From CAVRTM01 sp963724015 (GTDB lineage Bacteria > Actinomycetota > Actinomycetes > Actinomycetales > Dermatophilaceae), in contig CAVRTM010000014.1 in the NCBI GenBank assembly GCA_963724015.1, positions 124,001-188,000 on the forward strand: 64,000 bases of DNA, in the 5' to 3' direction. Below are positions 29,508-38,327 of this stretch, piece by piece. Both the position numbers and the translations under genes were made by a program. Under the pieces are notes generated by a model that was not told where the DNA came from, made no database searches, and saw only the letters and a program-made list of their open reading frames with translations. Every line of letters begins with the position of its first letter. Positions within the stretch are counted from its first letter, which is position 1.

Positions 29508-30082
29508 GTGCCATCGTCTCGCTCCGCTTCCTCACCGAGCCGGCGTATGCCCTCGTGGGTGCAGTACTCCCGGACGACGGCTCCGGGGAGGTCCGACTTC
29601 TCGTTTCTTCGGATGCAGTTGTTGCCTACCCGGCGGAAGCGCGGCCGTTGCTCGAGTACCTTTCGGTCCTCCGCGGCCGATCCGAGCTCCTCGGCCAGCT
29701 CGCAGAATGGGAGGCCGAACCCAGTGATCTCGACGAACTGGTCGGCGAGGGACTGCTCCTCCAGCTCCCCCCGAACGACGAGCAATCCGTGCGCGAGGCA
29801 CTGGCTGGCCTCACCCTCCGGATCAATGGCGACGCGGGGGCCGCGGCCGACGGCCAATCCGTGCTGCTCCAGCTCCCCACGAACCGTGCGGTCGACATCA
29901 GCCTCGTCACGGCCGCCGTCCTCAACGCCCCCGTCATCCGCACCCTCGGTGCGAGCGTCCGCGATCTCGCGCAGACCACGGCGATCCCCGAGGACGACAT
30001 CTGGCGATCGGTCCTGCACGATCTCACCGCAGTCCTGACCACCGGGGCGGGCAACCTCGTGCGAGTGGGGGCCGAACCGTGA
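29504..30082 (+). CDS. Unknown soluble protein of the VirD4-like operon
   Basis: 192 residues, intact, GTG at 29504 overlapping the ATPase stop. It is acidic, with alternating strands and helices: IVSLRFLTEPAYALVGAVLP, RLLVSSDAVVAYPAEARPLL, DISLVTAAVLNAPVIRTLG. I recognise no domain. Tight translational coupling on both sides implies a stoichiometric partner of the ATPase and of the repeat protein. Confidence 0.7.
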   Translation: MSAIVSLRFLTEPAYALVGAVLPDDGSGEVRLLVSSDAVVAYPAEARPLLEYLSVLRGRSELLGQLAEWEAEPSDLDELVGEGLLLQLPPNDEQSVREALAGLTLRINGDAGAAADGQSVLLQLPTNRAVDISLVTAAVLNAPVIRTLGASVRDLAQTTAIPEDDIWRSVLHDLTAVLTTGAGNLVRVGAEP

Positions 30083-31444
30083 ACCTCGTCGGCTTCCTCA
30101 AGAAGCCCCGACTCGTGGCAAACCCCCAGGCCGACGCAGCAGGCGCCTGGATCAAGGTGGCAGTCGAGCTCGCCGGGGAGGTCGCCGGGGCGGTGGTCCC
30201 GGGGGGCAACATCCCCTTCGCCGTGGCCGAGGCAGTCGCAGGGGGTCGCGAGGCAGTCGCGGCGACCGCACACGCCAGAGAGTATTCCGCCGCCGATGTC
30301 CGCAGCAGCCTTGGGAATAACATTCGTCCTCGGATCAGGGAGGACATGGCGGCCCTCGCCCCCAGCGAGCGCCGCGCCTACGTCGACACACTCGATCGGT
30401 TCGCCGGTGGCGACCGGACCGTGTCTGCGGACCCCAGTCCCGGGGAGCTCGCAGCCGCGCAGCGGGACCACGAACTGGGTGCCGACCGTGGATCTCACCT
30501 GTCGTACCTCGAAGCCGCCCGCGGTGAGGCGCGCACCTTGGATGCGGCCATGTCCGCCGAAACCGAATCAGCACCGGTGCATCCGGAGGGCACGCCGGGC
30601 GAAGACCGGGGCCCGAGAACGGATGCCCTGGCTGGGGCGCACCCGGCCGAGCCGGAGCCTGTTGCGGACCCGCACACCGGGACCGACCTCGAACCGACTG
30701 TCGAGGCCGAGAGCGCCCCGGAGCCAGCACCCGCGCCAGACGTCGATCCGTCCCTGACGGCCGATGCCCCCACCCCCGAGCCGTCGCCTCATCCCCGGCC
30801 TGCCGAAGCTGCTCAACCCGAGCCGGAGCCGGAGCCGGAGCCAGCGCCTCAACCGGAGGTCGATGCGTCCAGGTCGCCTGAGCCCTCCTTGCCTGGGCCC
30901 GAGCCGGAGCCGGAGCCAGCGCCCCAACCGGAGGTCGATGCGTCCAGGTCGCCTGAGCCCTCCTTGCCTGGGCCCGAGCCGGAGCCGGAGTCTGAGCCAT
31001 CGCCTCATCCCGAGCCTGAGCAAGCCGCTTATCCCGAGCCGGAGCCGGAGCCAGCGCCCCAACCGGAGGTCGATGCGTCCAGGTCGCCTGAGCCCTCCTT
31101 GCCTGGGCCCGAGCCGGAGCCGGAGTCGGTGCCATCGCCTCATCCCGAGCCTGAGCAAGCCGCTTATCCCGGGCCGGAGCCGGAGCCGGAGCCAGCGCCC
31201 CAACCGGAGGTCGATGCGTCCAGGTCGCCTGAGCCCTCCTTGCCTGGGCCCGAGCCGGAGCCGGAGCCTGAGCCATCGCCTCATCCCGAGCCTGCGCCAG
31301 CTGCTCAACCCGAGCCGGAGCTAGCGCCCGAATCCAGCGCCGAGCCACTCACGGCACCCGAGCCGGCACCGCCGGCACCCCGAGCCCACACACATGGAGC
31401 CCGAGCCGGCACCCGAACCTGAGCCGGAGTCGGGGCCCCACTGA
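30079..31444 (+). CDS. Pro/Glu-repeat protein with conserved N-terminal domain, one late frameshift
   Basis: About 454 residues. The N-terminal 150 or so are a normal soluble domain (GFLKKPRLVANPQADAAGAW, FAVAEAVAGGREAVAATAHA, RIREDMAALAPSERRAYVDT). The rest is almost entirely Pro, Glu, Ala and Ser, with near-identical modules containing EVDASRSPEPSLPGPEPEPE four times. The frame probably changes near 31385-31395 so that the protein ends MEPEPAPEPEPESGPH at 31444. Such rigid acidic PE-rich tails span the cell wall or act as extended spacers. It starts in the stop of the previous gene. Its function is unknown. Confidence 0.7.
30819..31330 (+). repeat. Coding long repeat array in the Pro/Glu protein
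   Basis: A core of about 66 bp beginning CAACCGGAGGTCGATGCGTC recurs at about 30850, 30925, 31060 and 31201 (offsets 75, 135 and 141 bp). A second module (CATCGCCTCATCCCGAGCCT and following) fills the wider gaps. Copies are nearly identical at DNA level, so they are recent or maintained by recombination. Confidence 0.9.
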
Positions 31445-31606
31445 ACCGCCCGAGCTCGATGGAGACTTCCCGGGACCCGTTGCGCGATCATCTGCGCGCC
31501 CACAATCATCCGGTTTGGATGACGTCGCCGGGTGCCCGGCGGGGCGCACGCTCGTCCTGCGTGGCCGGAGCGACCGGCCCGGCGCGTGACCCTGTAGGAG
31601 GACGTC

Positions 31607-32032
31607 ATGGTGGAGGCCGTCGGAGCAAGCTCCGGATATCCGTTGCTCGACATCATGTGGACAATGTTCGTGTTCTTCTGCTGGGTGATCTGGTTCTGGC
31701 TGCTGATCAGCATCTTCTCGGACCTGTTCCGGCGGGACGACGTCAGCGGCTGGCTCAAGGCCGGCTGGGTCGTCCTGCTGGTGGTGCTGCCGTTCCTCGG
31801 CGTCCTCATCTACCTGATCGCCAACACCAAGGGCATGGCGGAGCGGCGCAACCGGGAGGTCAAGGCCTACCAGGACCAGTTCGACGCCCACGTGCGCTCA
31901 GTGGCGGCGAACGGGAACTCGGCGAACGGGCACTCCTCGGCGGACCAGATCGCCAAGGGCAAGCAGCTGCTCGACAGCGGCGCCATCAACCAGGCCGAGT
32001 ACGACACGCTCAAGCAGAAGGCGCTCGCCTGA
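31607..32032 (+). CDS. PLDc_N/SHOCT small membrane protein
   Basis: 141 residues, intact. Two membrane helices (MWTMFVFFCWVIWFWLLIS and WLKAGWVVLLVVLPFLGVL) of the phospholipase D N-terminal type are followed by a charged linker. The C-terminal SHOCT helix pair is DQIAKGKQLLDSGAINQAEYDTLKQKAL. TAGGAGGA precedes the ATG. SHOCT domains mediate oligomer contacts in small membrane proteins. It is separated from the repeat protein by 160 bases without a gene (31445-31606), so it may be independent of that operon. Confidence 0.85.
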   Translation: MVEAVGASSGYPLLDIMWTMFVFFCWVIWFWLLISIFSDLFRRDDVSGWLKAGWVVLLVVLPFLGVLIYLIANTKGMAERRNREVKAYQDQFDAHVRSVAANGNSANGHSSADQIAKGKQLLDSGAINQAEYDTLKQKALA

Positions 32033-32075
32033 CCCAGCTTGCACACAGGGCCGGTCCACCGGCCCAGAACGGCCG

Positions 32076-32945
32076 TCACGTCATGGCGGGCAGCCGGTCG
32101 CCGAGGACGCAGTACAGCTGGTACCGCTCGTCCTCGGTGATCGGCCCCGGCATGGCGACGACCTGCGTAAGCTTCCTGGGGAACACCACGAGACGGGTGC
32201 CCACGCGGAATCCCTTGTTGAACAACGGAAACAACCCGTCGACGAAGCAGAGCACGCCGATGACCGGTACGTCGCCGCGTCCGCCGGCCTCCAGCGCCGC
32301 GTGGACCGCGGCCACCTGCTTGTCCAGCCCCGTGACCAGGTCGTTCCTGACCCGGCCCCGCACGAGCAGCTCGTCGCGCCGCTGCGTGAACAGCCCGCCC
32401 ACCCGCCGAACCCGGATCTCCGCGTTCTCGTAGCGCTTGGCGTCGATGACGCACACCCCGGCCGGGCCGATCGCGAGGTGGTCGATGTTCGCCCGACTGC
32501 CCGGGATCCGCCGGTCGTGCAGCGCCAGCACGCCGCGGTCCGCGGCAGCCTGCAGCCGGGCCGCCACCCGCTCCTCCCCGACGGCGCCCACGGCCCAGGC
32601 CCGCGTGGACTGCGGCTCACCGACGATCGCCGCGCTGAGGCGCACGATCGGTCCCCGCTGCGCCAACCGCTCCGCCCGTGCGGCGACGCGGCGTTCGTAC
32701 TCCCGCCGCGCCGCACCGCCGGCGACGCCGGGCAGCGGGGCAACCGTCACCTCGGTCGCCAGCGCGCCGAGGTCGACCCGTCCCGCCTGCTGGTCGGCCA
32801 GGCAGTGCAGGCACACCACCCGCCGCTCGGCCTGCACGTACCCCGCCCGCTCGCCCCTGGCGACGTGCACCCCGCAGCGGCACCGACCGTCGTACCGCAG
32901 CCTGATCACCCTCGGCGGCGCATCTGCGCGCTGGTCCCCGTCCAT
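32076..32945 (-). CDS. NERD-domain nuclease-related protein
   Basis: 289 residues, intact. The N-terminal zinc-binding segment has four Cys (RCRCGVHV, VVCLHCLADQ). Charged helices follow, then the NERD domain: GAVGEERVAARLQAAADRGV, RIPGSRANIDHLAIGPAGVCVIDAKRYENAE, a PD-(D/E)xK-like D...DAK core. The tail has GVLCFVDGLFPLFNKGFRVG. NERD proteins are predicted endonucleases or DNA-processing factors. Convergent with the SHOCT gene. A second, broken NERD sequence lies at 39.5 kb. Confidence 0.88.
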   Translation of the reverse strand: MDGDQRADAPPRVIRLRYDGRCRCGVHVARGERAGYVQAERRVVCLHCLADQQAGRVDLGALATEVTVAPLPGVAGGAARREYERRVAARAERLAQRGPIVRLSAAIVGEPQSTRAWAVGAVGEERVAARLQAAADRGVLALHDRRIPGSRANIDHLAIGPAGVCVIDAKRYENAEIRVRRVGGLFTQRRDELLVRGRVRNDLVTGLDKQVAAVHAALEAGGRGDVPVIGVLCFVDGLFPLFNKGFRVGTRLVVFPRKLTQVVAMPGPITEDERYQLYCVLGDRLPAMT

Positions 32946-33029
32946 GGTTCGGCAACGTACCGAGGGGCGCTCGCGTCGAGGGCCGGTCGAGCAACGTATG
33001 GCCGTTCGGCCGATGCCCGGTGAGGAGTG

Positions 33030-33440
33030 CTAGGCGAGCGGGACCCGGTAGGGGTCGACGGCGACCGAGTCGATCGGCACGACCTGCCGGCCCAGCGGGA
33101 GCAGCGCGAGGGGGACCATCTTCCAGCAGGCGACGCCGAAGGGGATGCCCACGATCGTCACGCACAGCAGCAGCCCGGCCACCGCGTGGGCGATCGCCAG
33201 CTCCCAGCCGAGCAGGACCACCCAGAGAAGGTTGCCGATGGCGGACCAGAGGCCGGCGTGCCTGCGCCACACGACCGTCCGCCCGAACGGCCAGAGGACG
33301 TAGCCGGCCAGCCGGAACGACGCGATGCCGAACGGGATGGTGACGATCAGCACCACGGCGACCAGCCCCGCGAGGACGTACCCGAGGGCGAGCCACCACC
33401 CGGCGAGCAGGAACCACAGGATGTTGCCCAGGGTGCGCAT
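33030..33440 (-). CDS. YccF-domain membrane protein
   Basis: 136 residues, intact. Two internal copies of the YccF unit (GNILWFLLAGWWLALGYVLA and GNLLWVVLLGWELAIAHAVA), each followed by a TIPFG/VGIPFG turn, give about four membrane helices. The function of YccF proteins is unknown. The gene stands alone on the minus strand, divergent from the P450. Confidence 0.92.
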   Translation of the reverse strand: MRTLGNILWFLLAGWWLALGYVLAGLVAVVLIVTIPFGIASFRLAGYVLWPFGRTVVWRRHAGLWSAIGNLLWVVLLGWELAIAHAVAGLLLCVTIVGIPFGVACWKMVPLALLPLGRQVVPIDSVAVDPYRVPLA

Positions 33441-33548
33441 CCACCCACGCTAACGGCGGACCGGGCGCTGCCTCCGGGACGAAGGGCCCCGGACCGCGCC
33501 CCGAACCTGTGCCCTCCCGAAGTGGCCCGAACGGGCTTACGCTCGAGG

Positions 33549-33572
33549 TGGCCCCCGAGCCGTCGGGGGCCA
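33549..33572. promoter_or_regulatory. Perfect inverted repeat before the P450 gene
   Basis: TGGCCCCCGA and TCGGGGGCCA flank a GCCG loop, 26 bases before the P450 start codon. It could be an operator or a leader hairpin affecting translation. Confidence 0.55.
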
Positions 33573-33598
33573 GACCCATCCCACGGGAGGTGGTGCCG

Positions 33599-34858
33599 GT
33601 GAGCACCCCGACGACCCCCACGGCCCGGCTTCCACGCCAGCGCGTCTCGCCGTTCGACCCGCCGCCGGACTACCGCTTGCTGCAGGAGTCCGACCCGGTC
33701 AGCCCGCTGGTCTTCCCCGGCGGCGGCACCGGCTGGCTGGTGACCCGGTACGACGACGTGCGCGCCCTGTTCGCCGACCCCCGGTTCAGCTCGCGCCGCA
33801 GCTTCGCCATGAACCCGGTCCGGGAGACACCCGAGGAGCTCCGGCCGTTCATGGAGCCCGAGCCGGGGCAGTTCATCGGCCTCGACCCGCCCGAGCACAC
33901 CCGCTACCGCCGGCTGCTGACCGGCCAGTTCACGGTGCGCCGGATGCGCGCCCTCGAGCCGCGGATCACCGAGATCGTCGAGCAGCAGCTGCAGGGGATG
34001 CGGCGCGCCGGGCCGCCGTGCGACCTGGTCGAGTCATTCGCGCTGCCGGTGCCCTCGCTGGTGATCTGCGAGCTGCTCGGGGTGCCGTACGGCGACCGGG
34101 CGATGTTCCAGCAGCGCTCGCGGCTGCTGCTGTCCTTCGCCACCGAGGGCCCGGAGCTGCTGCGGGCCCGCGAGGAGCTGCGCGCCTACATGCTCGAGCT
34201 GGTGCAGGCCAAGCGCGCCGCACCGGCCGACGACCTGCTCAGCGGGCTGGTGCACCACGACGGCGAGGACCGGCTGGACGACGAGGAGCTCATCAACATC
34301 GGCCTGCTGCTGCTGGTCGCCGGGCACGAGACGACCGCCAACATGCTCGGCCTCGGCACGCTGGCCCTGCTGAGCCACCCCGACGAGCTGGAGCGGCTGC
34401 GCGCCGACCCGGGCCTCGTCGAGAGCGCCGTGGAGGAGCTGCTGCGCTACCTGACGATCGTGCAGTTCGGGCTGGTGCGGGTGGCCCTCGAGGACGTCAC
34501 GCTTGACGGCCGGGCGATCCGGGCGGGGGAGCCGGTGGTGCTCTCGCTGCCGGCGGCCAACCGCGACCCGGCGCACTTCGCCGACCCCGACCGGCTCGAC
34601 CTCGGCCGCGAGGCGCCGGGGCACCTGTCCTTCGGCCACGGCGTGCACCAGTGCCTGGGCCAGCAGCTGGCGCGGGTGGAGATGCGGATCGGCTTCTCCC
34701 ACCTGCTCGCTGGCCTTCCCGGGCTGCGGCTGGCCGTGCCGGGGGAGCAGGTGCGGATGCGCGACGACATGTTCATCTACGGCGTCGAGGCGCTGCCGGT
34801 GACCTGGGACACCGAGGGGATCCAGCGCACCGGGAACGGCAGCGGCGGCGGAGCGTGA
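33599..34858 (+). CDS. Cytochrome P450
   Basis: 419 residues, intact. The I-helix is LLVAGHETTANMLG, the K-helix EELLR lies in ESAVEELLRYLTI, and the heme-binding loop is LSFGHGVHQCLGQQLARVE with the ligand Cys. The N-terminus has the bacterial pattern DPPPDYRLLQESDPVSPLVF. GTG at 33599 follows GGGAGG. It oxidises a small organic substrate using electrons from the ferredoxin encoded in its stop codon overlap. No ferredoxin reductase is adjacent. The substrate is unknown; the class resembles secondary-metabolite P450s. Confidence 0.95.
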   Translation: MSTPTTPTARLPRQRVSPFDPPPDYRLLQESDPVSPLVFPGGGTGWLVTRYDDVRALFADPRFSSRRSFAMNPVRETPEELRPFMEPEPGQFIGLDPPEHTRYRRLLTGQFTVRRMRALEPRITEIVEQQLQGMRRAGPPCDLVESFALPVPSLVICELLGVPYGDRAMFQQRSRLLLSFATEGPELLRAREELRAYMLELVQAKRAAPADDLLSGLVHHDGEDRLDDEELINIGLLLLVAGHETTANMLGLGTLALLSHPDELERLRADPGLVESAVEELLRYLTIVQFGLVRVALEDVTLDGRAIRAGEPVVLSLPAANRDPAHFADPDRLDLGREAPGHLSFGHGVHQCLGQQLARVEMRIGFSHLLAGLPGLRLAVPGEQVRMRDDMFIYGVEALPVTWDTEGIQRTGNGSGGGA

Positions 34859-35067
34859 GGGTCGTCGTCGACCGTGACCGGTGCCGCGGCGCGGGGATGT
34901 GCGCCCTGACCGCCCCCGAGGTGTTCGACCAGAGCGAGGACGACGGCACCGTCGTCGTGCTGGACCCCGAGCCGCCGCCCGAGCAGGAGGCCGCGGTGGA
35001 GCGGGCCGTCGGGCTGTGCCCCAACGGCGTGATCCGCCTGGTCGCCGACGACGTGCCGGCGACGTAG
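34855..35067 (+). CDS. Ferredoxin, 3Fe-4S type, P450 partner
   Basis: 70 residues, GTG at 34855 overlapping the P450 stop. It has cysteines in DRCRGAGMCALTAPEVF and a late CP in AVGLCPNGVI, the three-Cys pattern of small actinobacterial ferredoxins that serve P450s. Translational coupling supports the pairing. Confidence 0.93.
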   Translation: MRVVVDRDRCRGAGMCALTAPEVFDQSEDDGTVVVLDPEPPPEQEAAVERAVGLCPNGVIRLVADDVPAT

Positions 35068-35071
35068 GCGC

Positions 35072-35377
35072 TCAGCCCGGCTGCTGCTGAGCGTGCGGAG
35101 CAGGGTGGACGTGCGCCTCCGACGCGACAAGCATCATCACGGTGTCGGGGCGCACGCCGTCCTCCTGCATCGCCTCGGCGGCCGCCTCCGTCTGCATGAA
35201 CTTCGTGAAGGACTCCACGTCGGGCACCTCCACGACCAACCCCACCTTGTTGCTGTGCGCCGGGTCGACGAAGGTCCGGGCCGTCATCCCGAGCGGCCCG
35301 AAGACCTCCTCGCGTCGCGGTGAGCGGAGCCAGTGGTCGACATCGTCAACCTCGTGGAAAACCATCAACGTCGTCAT
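35072..35377 (-). CDS. Small dimeric alpha/beta-barrel-like protein
   Basis: 101 residues, intact. MTTLMVFHEVDDVDHWLRSP, then KVGLVVEVPDVESFTKFMQTEAAAEAMQEDGV, gives the beta-alpha-beta pattern of ABM/dimeric barrel proteins. These are often monooxygenases, isomerases or stress proteins. No catalytic residues can be assigned. It converges on the ferredoxin gene with 4 bases between. Confidence 0.75.
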   Translation of the reverse strand: MTTLMVFHEVDDVDHWLRSPRREEVFGPLGMTARTFVDPAHSNKVGLVVEVPDVESFTKFMQTEAAAEAMQEDGVRPDTVMMLVASEAHVHPAPHAQQQPG

Positions 35378-35531
35378 GGTCGCCTCGCCTTCAGGAGGTC
35401 CGTCCTGCGCTGTCCAGACCCTCACGACGGTAGCGGGGGACCGCCTCCCTGACCACGGTCAGCCGGCTGGCCGGAGCCGTCGCGGGACCGGCGCGCGGCG
35501 CGTCGTACGGCAGGAACGTCCCGACACGCCG

Positions 35532-35547
35532 CCGCAACATGTGGTGG
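35532..35547. promoter_or_regulatory. NrdR box 1 of nrdAB
   Basis: CCGCAACATGTGGTGG aligns with the NrdR consensus around CAACATGTGGTG. Confidence 0.7.
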
Positions 35548-35562
35548 TCAGGTCTGTCGGTG

Positions 35563-35578
35563 GCCCCGTATATGGTGT
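35563..35578. promoter_or_regulatory. NrdR box 2 of nrdAB
   Basis: GCCCCGTATATGGTGT matches the TATAT core and GTGT end of the NrdR box, at an offset of exactly 31 bp from box 1. The pair lies immediately before the riboswitch, so it should act at the promoter. Confidence 0.75.
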
Positions 35579-35795
35579 TGCCTGCAGCTGGTTCGGACCG
35601 CCAACCCAGGCGGGACGAGGCAAGAGGGAACCCGGTGAGAACCCGGGACTGCCCCGCAGCGGTGAGTGGGAACGACCGCCGTCATACAGCACTGGACGCG
35701 TCAGCGTCCGGGAAGCGACGGCCACTAGGTGGGTCGAGGCGCGAGAGCGTGCCGAGGCCTGTGCCCGCGAGTCCGAAGACCTGCCAGCGCACCGT
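35577..35795 (+). ncRNA. Cobalamin (B12) riboswitch before nrdAB
   Basis: The conserved B12 aptamer elements are present in order: GGGAACCCGGTGAGAACCCG, GGGACTGCCCCGCAGCGGTG, CACTGG near 35690, GGGAAGCGACGGCCACTAGG near 35711, and CCGAAGACCTGCC near 35773. A coenzyme B12 riboswitch controlling class Ia nrdABS is documented in Streptomyces. Here too B12 would shut off the B12-independent enzyme when NrdJ can work. Confidence 0.92.
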
Positions 35796-35813
35796 GCACA
35801 CCCGTGCGCGGTG
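35790..35813 (+). promoter_or_regulatory. Hairpin downstream of aptamer, candidate expression platform
   Basis: CACCGTGCAC and GTGCGCGGTG form a 10-bp stem with one G-T pair and a 4-base loop. It directly follows the aptamer and has no T tract, so it could be a Rho-aided or anti-antiterminator element. It lies about 125 bases before the nrdA start. Confidence 0.5.
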
Positions 35814-35937
35814 GTCCGACGCCGCGAGGGACGGCCGACGGCTGGTCAGCGTCGTGCGCCGTGGTGCGCCCCGCTCGCCCTCCCGTCGCCCTGCCCCTCC
35901 CGTCCCGGACCCCGGTCCAGCTCGCGAGGAGAGAGCC

Positions 35938-38327
35938 ATGACGGTCACCGACACCAGGTCGGCACCACCCCCGGCGCAGGCAGCGCCCACCGAACACCGA
36001 CCACCCCCCGCCGTACGCCGATGCAGGTGCGCAAGCGCAGCGGCGACACCGAGCCCGTCGACGTGAACAAGATCGTCCGCGCCGTCGAGCGCTGGGCCGA
36101 CGACCTCGCCGACGTCGACCCGCTGCGGGTGGCCACCCGGACCATCAGCGGCCTGTACGACGGCGCCACGACCGCCGAGCTGGACCGCCTCTCGATCCAG
36201 ACGGCGGCGGAGATGATCGGCGTGGAGCCGGAGTACTCCCGGCTGGCCGCGCGGCTGCTGGCGGCGTACGTCGACAAGGAGGTCCGCGGCCAGGGCATCG
36301 CCTCGTTCAGCCAGGCGGTCGCGCTCGGGCACGCCGAGGGGCTGATCGGCGACGAGACCGCGCGCTTCGTCAAGGACAACGCCCGCAAGCTCGACTTCGC
36401 CATCGACGAGGACGCCGACCGCCGGTTCGAGTACTTCGGGCTGCGGACCGTCTACGACCGCTACCTGCTGCGCCACCCCACCAGCCGGCTGGTCGTCGAG
36501 ACCCCGCAGTACTGGCTGCTGCGCGTGGCCTGCGGCCTGTCCCGCACGCCGGCCGAGGCGATCGGCTTCTACCGGCTGATGTCCTCCCTGGCCTACCTGC
36601 CCAGCTCGCCGACCCTGTTCAACTCCGGCACCGCGGCACACCCAGATGTCCTCCTGCTACCTGGTCGACTCCCCGCGGGACGACCTCGACTCGATCTACG
36701 ACCGCTACGCCCAGGTGGCCAAGCTGTCCAAGTTCGCCGGCGGCATCGGCATCGCGTGGTCGCGGGTCCGCAGCCGTGGCGCGCTGATCCGCGGCACCAA
36801 CGGCCAGTCCAACGGCATCGTCCCGTGGCTGCGCACGCTCGACTCCTCGGTCGCCGCGGTCAACCAGGGCGGCCGGCGCAAGGGCGCCGCCTGCGTCTAC
36901 CTCGAGCCGTGGCACCCCGACATCGAGGAGTTCCTCGAGCTGCGGGACAACACCGGCGAGGACGCGCGCCGCACGCACAACCTCAACCTGGCCAACTGGA
37001 TCCCGGACGAGTTCATGCGCCGGGTCGAGGCGGACGAGATGTGGTCGCTGGTCGACCCGAACGACGTGCCGGAGCTGCCGGACCTGTGGGGGGCGGAGTT
37101 CGACGCGGCCTACCGGGCGGCCGAGGCCGCCGGGCTCGTCGTGCGGCAGGTCAGGGCGCGCGACCTCTACGGGCGGATGATGCGCACGCTCGCGCAGACC
37201 GGCAACGGCTGGATGACGTTCAAGGACGCCTCCAACGCCAAGTGCAACCAGACGCTGCGCCCGGGCAACACGGTGCACCTGTCCAACCTGTGCACCGAGA
37301 TCGTCGAGGTGTCCTCGGACGGGGAGACCGCGGTGTGCAACCTCGGCTCGATCAACCTGGCCCTCCACGTGCGCGACGGCGAGATCGACTGGGAGGCCTT
37401 GCGGTCCACGGTGCGCACCGCCGTGCCGTTCCTGGACCGGGTCATCGACATCAACTACTACCCGAGCGTGGAGGCCGCGGCGTCCAACCCGCGGTGGCGG
37501 CCGGTCGGGCTCGGGGTGATGGGGCTGCAGGACGTGTTCTTCGCGCTGCGGCTGCCGTTCGACTCTCTGCGGCCCGCGAGCTGTCGACCCGGATCGCCGA
37601 GGAGATCTACCTGACCGCGCTGGAGGCGTCGGCGTCCCTGGCCGAGCAGCACGGCGCCCACCCGGCGTTCGCGGACACCCGCGCCGCGCAGGGGCAGCTG
37701 CAGCCGGACCTCTGGGGCGTGACCGGCACCCAGACGGCGCGGTGGGAGGCGCTGCGCGCGCGGGTGGCGGCGACCGGGCTGCGCAACTCGCTGCTGGTGG
37801 CGATCGCGCCGACGGCCACGATCGCCTCCATCGCCGGCTGCTACGAGTGCATCGAGCCGCAGGTGTCCAACCTGTTCAAGCGCGAGACGCTGTCGGGGGA
37901 GTTCCTCCAGGTGAACGCGGCGCTCGTGCGCGAGCTGAAGTCCCGCGGCCTGTGGACCCAGGAGGTCCGCGACGCGATCAAGCGGGCGGACGGGTCGGTG
38001 CAGGGTCTGGTCGACCTGCCGGCCGAGGTGCGCGAGCTGTTCCGCACGGCGTGGGAGCTGCCGCAGCGGGCGCTGATCGACCTGGCCGCCGCACGCTCGC
38101 CGTACGTCGACCAGAGCCAGTCGCTGAACCTGTTCCTGGCCGCGCCCTCGATCGGCAAGCTCAGCTCGATGTACAGCTACGCCTGGAAGTCCGGGCTGAA
38201 GACGACGTACTACCTGCGCTCGCGCCCGGCGACGCGGATCCAGCAAGCCACCATCCCCAGCACGCCGGTCGCCGAGGCGGTCGCGTGCTCCCTGGAGAAC
38301 CCCGAGACCTGCGAGGCCTGCGAATGA
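35938..38327 (+). CDS. nrdA: Class Ia ribonucleotide reductase alpha subunit NrdA, three frameshifts
   Basis: About 796 residues. A short N-terminal extension is followed by an ATP-cone (MQVRKRSGDTEPVDVNKIVR, residues about 28-115). The catalytic barrel carries LPSSPTLFNSGTA, SSCYLVDSPRDDLDSIYD, GGIGIAWSRVRS, the active-site region NTVHLSNLCTEIVEVSS and AVCNLGSINLAL, then APTATIASIAGCYECIEPQ. The redox tail ends ENPETCEACE. ATG at 35938 follows GAGGAGAG. Frame changes occur near 36015, 36640 and 37565. The start codon of nrdB overlaps its stop by ATGA. Regulation is by two NrdR boxes and the B12 riboswitch. Confidence 0.96.

Noticed and set aside
30819..31330. CRISPR array
   Set aside because: The repeats are coding, irregularly spaced and lie in a Pro/Glu-rich protein; no spacers of uniform length and no cas genes.
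26295..31444. Integrated conjugative element
   Set aside because: Only one coupling-protein-like gene; no relaxase, integrase, attachment repeats or secretion channel genes in view.
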